Shown here piece after piece: positions 1-8,023 of a DNA stretch of 64,000 nucleotides. The notes beneath the pieces are model-generated. The model searched no databases. It was not told the origin of the DNA and worked only from the letters and a program-made list of their open reading frames with translations. The stretch is taken from the NCBI GenBank assembly GCA_963742715.1, contig CAVUMR010000001.1, forward strand, positions 1,612,001-1,676,000, given 5' to 3'. The DNA is from CAVUMR01 sp963742715 (GTDB lineage: Bacteria > Actinomycetota > Actinomycetes > Mycobacteriales > Micromonosporaceae). Within the stretch, counting starts at the first letter, position 1. Every line of letters starts with the position of its first letter. The translations under genes and the position numbers were made by a program.

Positions 1-127
1 TCGCCAGTCGCAGCGCGGGCACGTCCACCGCACCCGACCGGGGCACGCCCAGGTGCGCGTACCCCGGCCGGCCGAGATCCTGCACGGTGGACAGCGTGCC
101 GGCGCGTACCACCTCGACCGCCCGCAT
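1..127 (-). CDS. pxpC: 5-oxoprolinase subunit C, N-terminal fragment
   Basis: The gene runs off the left edge, so only about 42 codons are present. The translation begins MRAVEVVRAGTLSTVQDLG and continues with GRPGYAHLGVPRSGAVD, the conserved N-terminus of the biotin-dependent carboxyltransferase-like PxpC family (formerly allophanate hydrolase subunit 2). PxpC works with PxpA and PxpB in ATP-dependent opening of 5-oxoproline to glutamate in the cytoplasm. Its ATG overlaps the stop of pxpB as ATGA, so the two genes are translationally coupled. The catalytic part is outside the window. Identification is firm despite the truncation. Confidence 0.88.
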   Translation of the reverse strand, partial: MRAVEVVRAGTLSTVQDLGRPGYAHLGVPRSGAVDVPALRLA

Positions 128-801
128 CACGCCGTCACTCCGGGCACCGGTACGAAGCGCACCCGGGTACCGGGTCGTAGCAGCGCGGGCGGCTCCCGGT
201 CCGGGTCGAACAGGCGCACGTCGGTACTGCCGATGAGCTGCCAGCCGCCCGGCGACTCGGACGGATACACGCCGGTGTACCGGTCGGCCAGCCCGATCGC
301 GCCAGCCGGTACCCGCGACCGCGGCGTCGACCGGCGCGGCACCGCGCGGTCGGCCGGCAGTCCGGTGAGGTACCCGAAGCCGGGCGCGAAACCGCAGAAC
401 GCGACCTGGTACTCGATTCCGGAGTGGATCCGCGCCACGTCGGCCGGCGTTACCTGCCACTGTCGCGCGACCTCGTCCAGATCCGGCCCGTCGTACCGGC
501 ACCGGAGCTCGACCAGCTCGCCGCCGGCTGGGTCCGCCGGTGGCGGGGTGGGCCAGTCGCGGATCGTTTCCGCGGTGGCCGCCGGGTCGGTCAGGCCGTC
601 GAGGAGGATCGTCCGCGCGCCGGGCACGATCTCCAGCCCGTCGCCGCCGATGGCCGAGCGCCGGGCGTCGAGCGCGGCGCACCAGTCGCGGACCTGCTGA
701 CCAGGGTCGGTCGCGCCGGCGTCGTTCCGGCCAGCCTGGTTCGGCTGGTCACTGCCGAACTCCAGCAGCAACGCCGCCGCTCCCACCGTCCGCAGCCGCA
801 T
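127..801 (-). CDS. pxpB: 5-oxoprolinase subunit B (KipI/allophanate hydrolase subunit 1 family)
   Basis: This is a 224-residue protein of the PxpB/KipI family. The diagnostic segment is present: an IHSGIEYQVAFCGFAPGFGY stretch followed by LTGLP, then a RSRVPAGAIGLADRYTGVYP segment and a PGGWQLIGST motif. With PxpC and the LamB/YcsF protein PxpA it forms the prokaryotic 5-oxoprolinase that recycles the damage metabolite pyroglutamate. The start MRLRTVG is chosen because the open frame upstream is low-complexity and lies antisense to the next gene. It is directly upstream of pxpC with a 4-base overlap. No pxpA is visible in the window. Confidence 0.88.
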   Translation of the reverse strand: MRLRTVGAAALLLEFGSDQPNQAGRNDAGATDPGQQVRDWCAALDARRSAIGGDGLEIVPGARTILLDGLTDPAATAETIRDWPTPPPADPAGGELVELRCRYDGPDLDEVARQWQVTPADVARIHSGIEYQVAFCGFAPGFGYLTGLPADRAVPRRSTPRSRVPAGAIGLADRYTGVYPSESPGGWQLIGSTDVRLFDPDREPPALLRPGTRVRFVPVPGVTA

Positions 802-868
802 GAGCCGACCGTAGCCGGCGCCGACGCGACGCGACGTCCGAGGCAGTGTGTCGTGCGACGATGCCCGG

Positions 869-1648
869 ATGGCCAGGCGTACACCGCGACACGACCGGGA
901 CGCGGGCGGACCCGCGGACGTACTGGCCGCCAAGGCCGCCCTGCGGGACGAGGTGTGGGAGGCGCTGCGTACGGCGAAGGTGGCCCGTTTCCCCGGTGCG
1001 CGCGGTCGCATCCCGAACTTCACCGGCGCGGAGGCGGCCGCGGACCGGCTCCGTGAGCTGCCCGAGTGGCAGCGCGCCCGCACGATCAAGGCCAACCCGG
1101 ACTCGGCGCAGTGGCCGGTCCGGCAACGGGCCCTGGTCGACGGCAAGATCGTGTTCATGGCGGTGCCGCGGCTGGCCGACCCGGATCCGTTCTTCTTGCT
1201 CGATCCCGAGCAACTGGCCGATACGCCGCGCAAGGCGTCCTCGATCGCGGGCGCTTCGAAGTCGGCCCGCCGCATCGCGGTCGCCGACCTGGAGCCGGTG
1301 GACCTGGTGCTGGCCGGCTCGGTGGCGGTGAGCCGGGACGGGGCGCGACTGGGCAAGGGCGGCGGCTTCTCCGACCTGGAGTTCGCGGTCGCCGGCGCGG
1401 CCGGGCTGATCGGGCCCGACACGGTCGTGGTCACCACGGTGCATGCGCTTCAGGTACGGGACCCCGGAACGATCCCGATGACCAGCCACGACGTACCGGT
1501 GGACCTGATCGTCACGCCGGACCGGGTGATCGACTGCCGGGCCGACCGGTTGTCCCGGTCCGGCGGCGAGCTGCACTGGGACGAGCTGACCGAGGAGAAG
1601 ATCGAGTCGATCCCGCTGCTGCGCGCGTTGCGGGCATCCCGCCGCTGA
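869..1648 (+). CDS. 5-formyltetrahydrofolate cyclo-ligase family protein
   Basis: The product, about 259 residues from ATG 869, resembles the 5-FTHF cyclo-ligase (MTHFS) fold. It has an N-terminal helical region (LAAKAALRDEVWEALR), and a GARLGKGGGFSDLEFAV segment matching the conserved nucleotide-binding G-x-G-KGGG(F/Y)-D motif of the family. It is longer than the usual 190-residue enzyme and resembles the MTHFS-domain-containing subgroup, whose activity is not established. A GTG at 848 is an alternative start. No strong ribosome binding site decides between them. It diverges from pxpB, with about 67 bases between the chosen starts. Confidence 0.75.
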   Translation: MARRTPRHDRDAGGPADVLAAKAALRDEVWEALRTAKVARFPGARGRIPNFTGAEAAADRLRELPEWQRARTIKANPDSAQWPVRQRALVDGKIVFMAVPRLADPDPFFLLDPEQLADTPRKASSIAGASKSARRIAVADLEPVDLVLAGSVAVSRDGARLGKGGGFSDLEFAVAGAAGLIGPDTVVVTTVHALQVRDPGTIPMTSHDVPVDLIVTPDRVIDCRADRLSRSGGELHWDELTEEKIESIPLLRALRASRR

Positions 1649-1705
1649 ACCGGTCGCCGGGCAGCGCGACCGGGGAGCGCGGGTGAGGAGCGCGGGTGTG
1701 ACCCG

Positions 1706-2329
1706 TCAGCGGGCCGGCCAGCCGGCCGGGCAGCTCCAGCCGGAACCCTCGTACTCGATGGTGACCGGCGTGCAGTAGCGCAGCACGGTGCCCCAGACCT
1801 CGACCGGCTTCAGCCCGGCGCACAGGGCGCTCAGCCCGAGCGTGAGCGTGCCGGCGTGCGACACCACCGCGACAGTCTGGCCGCGGCTCGCGTCCGCGAT
1901 CGTCTCCAGTGCCTTCGCGAACCGGGTGAGCACCTCGTGGCCGCTCTCCCCGCCGTCCAGCCGCGCGTCGAGGTCCCCGTCGAGCACCCACGAGCGCAGT
2001 ACCTTCCGGCACTTCCGCCGGGACTCGTCGTCGTCGCGCGACTCGCAACTGCCCACGCCGTACTCGGCGAGCTCGTCCAGCACGGTGGTGCCGACCCCGT
2101 ACCGGTCGGCGATGATCGCCGCGGTTTCCCGGGTCCGGCGCAGCGGACTCGTGTACACGTGGGAAAGGTTGAGCGAGGCGAGCGACTCGGCGACCTCGGC
2201 CGCCTGTGCGCGACCCGCGTCGGTCAGCCCGGTGCCGGGAACCGCGGTCGAGATGACGCGGGCGGCGTTGTCGGCGCACTCGCCATGCCGGACGCAGACG
2301 AGCCGCGCCGGGCACATGAGATCAGTCAT
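1706..2329 (-). CDS. histidine phosphatase family protein (phosphoglycerate mutase-like)
   Basis: This 207-residue protein carries the RHG catalytic motif near the N-terminus (LVCVRHGECADN), an SPLRRTRETA segment with the second arginine of the phosphate pocket, and a late VVSHAGT motif holding the second catalytic histidine. It belongs to branch 1 of the histidine phosphatases, cytosolic enzymes that remove phosphate through a phosphohistidine intermediate. The substrate cannot be told from sequence. It lies on the same strand just downstream of a DUF6458 gene, 21 bases away, and may be co-transcribed with it. Confidence 0.85.
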   Translation of the reverse strand: MTDLMCPARLVCVRHGECADNAARVISTAVPGTGLTDAGRAQAAEVAESLASLNLSHVYTSPLRRTRETAAIIADRYGVGTTVLDELAEYGVGSCESRDDDESRRKCRKVLRSWVLDGDLDARLDGGESGHEVLTRFAKALETIADASRGQTVAVVSHAGTLTLGLSALCAGLKPVEVWGTVLRYCTPVTIEYEGSGWSCPAGWPAR

Positions 2330-2350
2330 GAATCAACCGGCCCGGCACGA

Positions 2351-2572
2351 TTACTGGGGGCGGCCCTGGCGCTCGTCGTACACCTGGCGCTCTTCGGTGA
2401 TCCGCCGCTTGTTGCGCTGCTGCAGCACCAACGTCAACACGATGCCGGTGATCCCGGCGATCATGAAGACCCAGCCGACAACCTTCAGGTCCAGCCAGCT
2501 GACGTCGTACCGCACGCCGAACGCGATGATGGCGCCAATGGCCACGAGGAAAATGCTGCCGCCGATGCCCAT
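2351..2572 (-). CDS. small DUF6458-type membrane protein, copy 1
   Basis: This 73-residue protein begins MGIGGSIFLVAIGAIIAFGV and has two predicted membrane helices (about residues 5-20 and 30-49), followed by a charged basic/acidic tail (RNKRRITEERQVYDE). The MGIGGSIFLxAxGAI opening identifies the actinobacterial DUF6458 family, of unknown function. A second copy lies at 2839-3132 on the same strand, and the first 50 residues of the two are clearly homologous, so this is a local duplication. A long inverted repeat lies between the copies. Confidence 0.8.
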   Translation of the reverse strand: MGIGGSIFLVAIGAIIAFGVRYDVSWLDLKVVGWVFMIAGITGIVLTLVLQQRNKRRITEERQVYDERQGRPQ

Positions 2573-2643
2573 CGGTGCTCCCTCCCGATGGCGTCAGCGT
2601 ACCTGTCCGCGCTGGCATCCAGATACCGGCCGTACGCGCACGA

Positions 2644-2705
2644 TCGCCGTTCCGACAGTGCTGCCAATTGAGGGGGGCGGAACTGGCAGCTTGTCGGAAC
2701 GGCGA
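2644..2705. repeat. long interrupted inverted repeat between the DUF6458 genes
   Basis: The left arm TCGCCGTTCCGAC (from 2644) and the right arm GTCGGAACGGCGA (to 2705) are perfect complements. A second inner arm pair, TGCCA/TGGCA, lies nearer the centre, around a purine-rich AATTGAGGGGGGCGGAAC loop. It sits downstream of one DUF6458 gene and upstream of the other on the same strand. There is no T-run, so it could be a factor-independent hairpin terminator, an mRNA stabiliser or an operator. Confidence 0.6.
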
Positions 2706-2838
2706 CCGTAGACCGGCGCCTGCTGGTCGTGATCGTCTCGGACTTCTCATCGACGGGTGTACGCCGCGCGCGCCGGGGCTGGTGGGCATTCGTACCGCTG
2801 CCGGCCGCGAGAACCGACCGCGGTACCGCCACGCCAGG

Positions 2839-3132
2839 TCAGGCGGGCGGGGGTGGCGGGTCCTGCTCGGAGTACACCCGCCGCTCTGTATAGGTAGGAC
2901 GCTCGGTGTACACAGCAGGCTGCGCCGCCGGATCCTGGACCGACTGCTGCGTCGTCACGACCGCCGTCCGGCGCCGGTTCCAGAACGCCAGCGTGAGCGT
3001 CAGACCGGTGACCCCGGCCAGGATCAGTACCCAGCCGACGATGTTGATGTCGAGCCAACCCATGTTGAAGTTCACGGCGAACGCGAGGATCGCCCCTAAT
3101 GCGATAAGGAAGATGCTTCCACCGATTCCCAT
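2839..3132 (-). CDS. small DUF6458-type membrane protein, copy 2
   Basis: This 97-residue protein opens MGIGGSIFLIALGAILAFAV. It has two membrane helices and then a longer tail rich in Thr, Tyr, Glu and Gln containing the near-repeats YTERPTYTERRVYSEQ, ending in a run of prolines. It is a paralogue of the 73-residue protein at 2351-2572. The divergent tails suggest different cytoplasmic partners. The start MGIGG is chosen because it is the invariant family start, although the frame is open further upstream. Function is unknown. Confidence 0.8.
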   Translation of the reverse strand: MGIGGSIFLIALGAILAFAVNFNMGWLDINIVGWVLILAGVTGLTLTLAFWNRRRTAVVTTQQSVQDPAAQPAVYTERPTYTERRVYSEQDPPPPPA

Positions 3133-3219
3133 GACCACACCTCCGCTCCGGGACGTACCCCCGGTTGCGGGTTCCCACACCTGTACCGCTGAGAGCGTCC
3201 GATACGGCAGGCTTGTCGC

Positions 3220-3714
3220 ATGCAATCCCGAACGCTCGTGCTGCTCAGGCACGCGAAAGCGGACCGGCCGGACGGGTCGGTGCCGGATCACGATCGCCCG
3301 CTGGCCGAGCGCGGTCATCGGGACGCGGCGGCGGCCGGTCGCTGGTTGTCCGACCAGAAGCTGGTACCGGAGCTGGTGGTCTGTTCACCGGCCCGGCGTA
3401 CCCGGCAGACCTGGCACGACGCCGCGCTGGAGTTGGGCGCCCCGCCGACCGTGCACTACGACAAGCGGGTGTACGAGGCGACCGCCGGTGACCTGCTGAC
3501 AGTCGTACAGGCAACCGACCCGGAGGTCGGCGTGCTGCTCCTGGTGGGGCACAACCCGGGTGTCGAGGACCTGTCCGCGCTGCTCGATCCGGACGAGGTC
3601 GCGGCGGGCGGCATGCGTACCGCCGGGATCGCGGTACACGCGGTGTCCGGAGCGTGGACCGACCTGGCGCCCGGTGCCGCCGAGCGCACCGCGGCGACCA
3701 CCGCCCGCGGCTGA
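3220..3714 (+). CDS. SixA-type phosphohistidine phosphatase
   Basis: This 164-residue protein is a small histidine phosphatase of the SixA branch. It has LVLLRHAKAD (catalytic RHA, the SixA variant of RHG), RPLAERGHRDAAAAGRWL, CSPARRTRQTW and a late LLVGHNPGVEDL motif with the second catalytic histidine. SixA proteins dephosphorylate phosphohistidine on phosphotransfer proteins; in actinobacteria the substrate is generally unknown. It is transcribed divergently from the DUF6458 pair, with about 87 bases between starts, and is followed by a strong hairpin terminator. Confidence 0.85.
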   Translation: MQSRTLVLLRHAKADRPDGSVPDHDRPLAERGHRDAAAAGRWLSDQKLVPELVVCSPARRTRQTWHDAALELGAPPTVHYDKRVYEATAGDLLTVVQATDPEVGVLLLVGHNPGVEDLSALLDPDEVAAGGMRTAGIAVHAVSGAWTDLAPGAAERTAATTARG

Positions 3715-3720
3715 CACGCG

Positions 3721-3751
3721 ACCGCCGCCCGGCACGGGGCCGGGCGGCGGT
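3721..3751 (+). terminator. GC-rich hairpin terminator after the sixA-like gene
   Basis: A perfect stem of about 13 base pairs (core GCCGCCCGGC/GCCGGGCGGC) with a 5-base loop follows the stop codon by 7 bases. No T-run follows, as is common in high-GC actinobacteria. Its distal arm leads into a 14-base direct repeat (CGGCGGTGTACGAG, twice). The convergent acyl-CoA dehydrogenase gene ends at 3794, so it may work for both strands. Confidence 0.75.
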
Positions 3752-3793
3752 GTACGAGCGGCGGTGTACGAGCGGAGGTGGTGACCGGTCAGC

Positions 3794-5644
3794 TCAGAAC
3801 GCCTCTTCCGGCAGGTCCATGACGTCGAGCGAGGTGGTCTCGATCGCCTTGCGATCGGCGGCCAGTCGCGGGAGTACCGACTGCGCGAAGAACCGGGCCG
3901 CCGCCACCTTGCCCTCGTAGAAGTTGCGGTCGGCGGCCGGCAGTTCACCCCGGGACAGCGCGTCGAGCGCCACGGTCGCCTGCCGCTGCAGCAGCCAGCC
4001 GACCATCAGGTCGCCCAGGGCCAGCAGCAGCCGCCGGGTGTTCAACCCGATCCTGTACAGCTCGCGCGGCTGCGACTGGGACGCCGCGAGGAAACCGAAC
4101 AGCGTGCCGAGCATGCCCTGTACGTGTTCGAGAGCCTCGGCCAGCGCGGCCCGCTCCTCCTTGAGCCGACCGTTGCCGGAGTCCGCGTCGAGGAACGCCT
4201 TGATCTCGCCGGAGACCGTGAGCAGCGCCTTGCCCTGGTCTTTCACGATCTTCCGGAAGAACAGGTCGAGACTCTGGATCGCGGTGGTGCCCTCGTACAG
4301 GGTGTCGATCTTCGAGTCGCGGATGTACTGCTCGAGCGGGTAGTCCTGCAGGTATCCGGAGCCGCCGAAGGTCTGCAGCGACTCGGAGCCGAGCAGCTCG
4401 TACGCCCGCTCCGATCCGCAGCCCTTGACGATCGGGAGCAGCAGGTCGTTCACCCGGTTTGCGAGATCGGCCGCCTCGTCGTCGCCGGCCGCGGCCGCGA
4501 TCTGGGCCCGGTCCTGCCAGGTGCCGGTGTAGCAGACCAGCGCGCGCAGGCCCTCCGCGTACGACTTCTGGGTCAACAGCGACCGGCGTACATCCGGGTG
4601 GTGCGTGATCGTCACCCGCGGCGCGGTCTTCGAGGCGTCGGTGAGGTCCGCGCCCTGTACCCGGTTCTTCGCGTACTCCAGCGCGTTGAGGTACCCGGTG
4701 GAGAGCGTGGCGATCGCCTTGGTACCGACCATCATCCGGGCGTACTCGATGACCAGGAACATCTGCCGGATGCCGTCGTGCCTGTCGCCGAGCAGCCAGC
4801 CCTTGGCGGGCTTGTCGTCACCGAACGTCAGCTCGCAGGTGGTGGACGCCTTGAGCCCCATCTTGTGTTCGAGGTTCGTGGTGTACACGCCGTTGCGCTC
4901 GGTCAGCTCGCCGGTGGCCGGGTCGAACAGGTGCTTCGGCACCACGAACAGGGACAGGCCCTTGCTGCCGGGGCCGCCGACGCCGTCCACGCCGACCGGC
5001 CGGGCCAGTACGTAATGGATGATGTTGCCGGCCATGTCGTGCTCGCCGGACGTGATGAACCGCTTGACGCCCTCGATGTGCCAGGACCCGTCCGGCTGCG
5101 GGTAGGCCCTGGTCCGGCCGGCGCCCACGTCCGAGCCGGCGTCCGGCTCGGTGAGCACCATGGTGGCGCCCCACCGCTTCTCCACGAACAGCTTGGCCCA
5201 CTCCTGCTGCTCCGGCGTGCCTTCCCGGTGCAGCGTGTGGGCGAAGCTCGGACCGCAGCCGTACATCCAGACAGCCGGGTTGGCGCCGAGGATAAGGTCG
5301 GCGTACGCCCACCAGAACGAACGCGGCGCGGGAGTACCGCCGAGCCCCTCGGGCAGGTCCATCCGCCAGTACTCCGCGTCCATGTACGCCTGGTACGACC
5401 GGCGGAGCCCCTCGGGCACGGTCACCGTGTGAGCCTGCGGGTCGAACACCGGTGGGGTCCGGTCGCTCTCGACCATCGAGGGGGCCAGCTCGTCGCGGGC
5501 CAGTGCGGCCACCTCGACGAGGATGCCCCGTGCGGTCTCCGCGTCGATCCCGTCGTACGGCGCGGTCCCGAACGTGCGGTCGACGCCGAACACCTCGAAC
5601 AGGTTGAACTCGAGGTCCCGCAGGTTGCTCTTGTAGTGGCTCAT
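3794..5644 (-). CDS. acyl-CoA dehydrogenase, FadE5-like long form
   Basis: This 616-residue flavoprotein is longer than ordinary acyl-CoA dehydrogenases (about 380) and matches the long, C-terminally extended class. Motifs include MVLTEPDAGSDVGAG in the middle domain, IRQMFLVIEYARMMVGTKAI, and IDTLYEGTTAIQSLDLFFRKI, where the Glu of YEGTT is the expected catalytic base. A roughly 140-residue C-terminal extension follows. It oxidises acyl-CoA and passes electrons to ETF in beta-oxidation. MSHYKSNLRDLEFNLFEVFG is chosen as the start because it is the conserved family N-terminus. Two palindromic operators lie 44-85 bases upstream, and the same motif precedes etfD (24663). Confidence 0.88.
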   Translation of the reverse strand: MSHYKSNLRDLEFNLFEVFGVDRTFGTAPYDGIDAETARGILVEVAALARDELAPSMVESDRTPPVFDPQAHTVTVPEGLRRSYQAYMDAEYWRMDLPEGLGGTPAPRSFWWAYADLILGANPAVWMYGCGPSFAHTLHREGTPEQQEWAKLFVEKRWGATMVLTEPDAGSDVGAGRTRAYPQPDGSWHIEGVKRFITSGEHDMAGNIIHYVLARPVGVDGVGGPGSKGLSLFVVPKHLFDPATGELTERNGVYTTNLEHKMGLKASTTCELTFGDDKPAKGWLLGDRHDGIRQMFLVIEYARMMVGTKAIATLSTGYLNALEYAKNRVQGADLTDASKTAPRVTITHHPDVRRSLLTQKSYAEGLRALVCYTGTWQDRAQIAAAAGDDEAADLANRVNDLLLPIVKGCGSERAYELLGSESLQTFGGSGYLQDYPLEQYIRDSKIDTLYEGTTAIQSLDLFFRKIVKDQGKALLTVSGEIKAFLDADSGNGRLKEERAALAEALEHVQGMLGTLFGFLAASQSQPRELYRIGLNTRRLLLALGDLMVGWLLQRQATVALDALSRGELPAADRNFYEGKVAAARFFAQSVLPRLAADRKAIETTSLDVMDLPEEAF

Positions 5645-5687
5645 CAGTGAACTCCCGTGCTCGCCGTGCTCAGCTCGAGCGAGTGCA

Positions 5688-5729
5688 TTACTGGTGGGTA
5701 ACAACGGGCACTGTATTACCCGCCGGTAA
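5688..5729. promoter_or_regulatory. tandem 14-bp palindromic operators upstream of the acyl-CoA dehydrogenase
   Basis: Two sites are visible: TTACTGGTGGGTAA (5688-5701) and TTACCCGCCGGTAA (5716-5729), the second a perfect palindrome. Their centres are 28 bases apart, close to an integral number of helical turns. Both lie just upstream of the acyl-CoA dehydrogenase start. The form TTAC-N6-GTAA is typical of TetR-family fatty-acid regulators; which regulator binds is inference. A third copy precedes etfD. Confidence 0.65.
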
Positions 5730-5744
5730 CCAGTGACAAGCACA

Positions 5745-6060
5745 TACCCGACGATGCCCGGCAGGACCCCGGCGGTTGTCCACGAATTCTCTATTTGCGC
5801 AGGTAGCGGCCTTGAACGGCGGATCGGCCGGGGGCGGTGAGATCGGTCACCGGGGGGCCGGCGGCAGCGTCCGGGGGCACCTTCCCGCGCTCCGGGAGCC
5901 TCGCCGGTGGTACGGAATCGGCGGTCCGGACGGTTGCGTCCGTTCGGCTTACGGCGCCGATCCGAAGGGCGGATGCCGGCGGGGGCGTACCGGCCGGACG
6001 CTTGTGCACAGCCACGCGGGGACCTGGGGAGGCGACCCGGCCGTCAGAGGAGGTCCAGCG
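5745..6060. other. gene-free stretch before a small orphan gene
   Basis: This roughly 315-base stretch between the divergent acyl-CoA dehydrogenase promoter and the 40-residue gene is GC-rich. It shows no convincing coding frame, RNA gene or terminator. Its last bases contain the strong ribosome binding site used by the next gene. Confidence 0.5.
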
Positions 6061-6183
6061 ATGCTGGCTAATCTTCGTAACATGCTCCTGGTCCGGAATA
6101 CCGGCCGTTATATCGGCCGCCATCGGGCCATCTCCGTACTCGCCCGCCGGGCGCAGCCGCTGGAAGGGCGTGCGCTCAGCTGA
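6061..6183 (+). CDS. 40-residue orphan small protein
   Basis: I do not recognise this protein. The translation is MLANLRNMLLVRNTGRYIGR, then HRAISVLARRAQPLEGRALS. It is strongly basic (nine Arg and one His, a single Glu and no Asp) with an amphipathic look. What makes it credible is a near-perfect Shine-Dalgarno sequence, GAGGAGG, at the expected distance from the ATG, which the longer open frame upstream lacks. It stops 10 bases before the convergent SpoIIE phosphatase gene. It could be a small membrane-associated or nucleic-acid-binding peptide; nothing in the sequence decides. Confidence 0.55.
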   Translation: MLANLRNMLLVRNTGRYIGRHRAISVLARRAQPLEGRALS

Positions 6184-6193
6184 GGCTCGGCCG

Positions 6194-7306
6194 TTACCGC
6201 TCGACCGCGTCGCCGACCTCCCAGCTGGGAGTCGGCTCGGCCGCCTCGGCCGGTGCGCCGGTGTACTCCAGCAGTACCAGCGCGATGTCGTCGTCGAGTT
6301 GGCCGTTCACCCACTCGATCAGCGCGCTCTCCAGCGAGGACAGCCCGTTGTCCACGGTGCCGTGACCGAGCAGGCCCCAGGCCCGTTCCTGGATCGGGAA
6401 GAAGACGCCCTCGTTGCGCGCCTCGCCCAGTCCGTCGGTGTAGAGCAGCAGCCGGTCGCCCGGCTCCAGCCGCTCGACCCGCGGCCGGGTGACCGGCATG
6501 AAGCCGAGCGGCGGCGCCGGCGTGGGCGGATCGAGCGAGATGACCTCACCGCGCCGGAGCAGCAGCGGTGCCGGGTGACCGCAGTTCAGCACGGTCAGCG
6601 TGCCGCCGCGCTCCTCCACCACGGCCGCGGTGACGAAGTCCTCGTACCCGACCGACCGGGCCACCGCGCGGTCCAGGTCGGCCACGATCGCCCGCAGGTC
6701 GGCCCGCTCGTACGCGACGTGCCGGTACGAGCCGAGCACGATGCTGGCCAGTCGTACCGCGTCGAGACCCTTGCCCCGCACGTCACCGATCAGCATGCGC
6801 ACGCCGTACGCGGTGTCGAGCGCTTCGTACAGGTCGCCGCCGATGTCCGCTTCGGCACTTGCCGACACGTACCGTGCCGCGATCGACAGCGTGCCCACCC
6901 GCGGGCCGATCGGGCGCAGCACCGCCTGCTGGGTCACCGACGCCAGCCGGGACAACGCCGCGAAGCGCTCCACCTGGCGCTGCCGGATCACCCCGACCGA
7001 GGCGGCGATCCCGGTGGACAGCACGATCGCGCTCACGATGACCACGTTCTCCAGCGCCAGCTCGGCCGGACTGAACACGGTGAACAGCGTGGACAGGATG
7101 GTGGCGACCGCGCCCACCTCGACCACCGCCCGCCAGGTGGCGAACGACGCGGCGAGGAACGGTGGGGTCGCCATCAGCGCGATGTAGTGCGCCCGTGGCC
7201 CGTCCGCGAGCTCGATCGCGGTGATCAGCACGAGCAGAACGAACGCAGCACCGACCCCGGCACGGGCATCTTGCCGTGCACCGCGACGGGCAGAGGACCG
7301 TGGCAT
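6194..7306 (-). CDS. membrane SpoIIE-type PP2C phosphatase
   Basis: This protein of about 370 residues has an N-terminal membrane region of several helices (about residues 15-110) and then a SpoIIE/PP2C phosphatase domain. Motifs are ADIGGDLYEALDT (metal-binding Asp after GG), MLIGDVRGKGLDAVRLA, LNCGHPAPLLL, GDRLLLYTDGLGEARN and LDDDIALVLLEY (terminal metal-binding Asp). Such phosphatases typically dephosphorylate anti-sigma-factor antagonists in partner-switching systems. No STAS or RsbW-like gene is adjacent, so the partner is encoded elsewhere. The start MPRSSARRG is preferred because the upstream frame is antisense to the Nudix gene. Confidence 0.83.
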   Translation of the reverse strand: MPRSSARRGARQDARAGVGAAFVLLVLITAIELADGPRAHYIALMATPPFLAASFATWRAVVEVGAVATILSTLFTVFSPAELALENVVIVSAIVLSTGIAASVGVIRQRQVERFAALSRLASVTQQAVLRPIGPRVGTLSIAARYVSASAEADIGGDLYEALDTAYGVRMLIGDVRGKGLDAVRLASIVLGSYRHVAYERADLRAIVADLDRAVARSVGYEDFVTAAVVEERGGTLTVLNCGHPAPLLLRRGEVISLDPPTPAPPLGFMPVTRPRVERLEPGDRLLLYTDGLGEARNEGVFFPIQERAWGLLGHGTVDNGLSSLESALIEWVNGQLDDDIALVLLEYTGAPAEAAEPTPSWEVGDAVER

Positions 7307-7586
7307 CAGGCTCTCGTACGGAGTGGGAGAAGGTGGGCGGAAAGGGTGTTCGGCGAACGCCGAGACACAGCATGCCTGGTACCGGCCCATGTTGGCGACC
7401 ACTTCGGGCAGGCTGTGGCCGGGTTGTGCCAGCGGACGGGCCGGCCGGGGTGGCCGGAGCGGGGATTGGCGAGGGTCACGTGTCTGCCGAGGCGTTTCGC
7501 GACGGTATCGCGCCAAGGTCGACGTATCCGATTTGCCATCTGAAGGTAGTCGACTGGCTACTTTTTGGGGAGTAGCGTCCCGATCC

Positions 7587-8018
7587 GTGTCCACCCCAGC
7601 GGGCCAGCAACAGGTCAGTGTGTACGGCGTCTGCCACGACCCGGAGGGCCGGGTGTTGCTCATCCGGGACCCGGGCGGCGACTGGACGTTGCCGGGCGGT
7701 CCGCTCGGCTTCGGCACGCGACCCGAGGATGAGGTACGCGAGCAGCTGCGTTCGGAGACCGGCCTGGATGTGGTCGTGGTCCGGCTGCTCGGGGTGGAGT
7801 CGTCTCTCGGGTCAGCCGACGGCGGGCGGCAGCACGCGGTGCAGATCCTGTACGAGGTGTGGCTGGACGGGCGTACCGCCGACGAGGCCGGTGACCGTCC
7901 GCCCGCCAACGGGCAGGCCCACTGGTACCGGCTGGACGAGCTGAAGGGCGAGGCCCTCACCCCGGTCGCGGCACGGGCGCTCGATCAGGTGGCCTCCGGT
8001 ACCGGGCACGAGCACTAG
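7587..8018 (+). CDS. Nudix-fold protein with degenerate Nudix box
   Basis: This 143-residue protein has the Nudix fold outline: VYGVCHDPEGRVLLIRDPGG, LPGGPLGFGT, and a helix ending REQLRSETGL. Aligned to the canonical GX5EX7REUXEEXGU box, the REUXEE core reads EQLRSE, so most of the metal-binding glutamates are missing. It may hydrolyse an unusual nucleoside diphosphate derivative, or have lost catalysis and serve as a binding domain. The GTG start follows GGGGAG. It is convergent with the HEAT-repeat gene, with 5 bases between the stops. Confidence 0.72.
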   Translation: MSTPAGQQQVSVYGVCHDPEGRVLLIRDPGGDWTLPGGPLGFGTRPEDEVREQLRSETGLDVVVVRLLGVESSLGSADGGRQHAVQILYEVWLDGRTADEAGDRPPANGQAHWYRLDELKGEALTPVAARALDQVASGTGHEH

Positions 8019-8023
8019 CCGGT

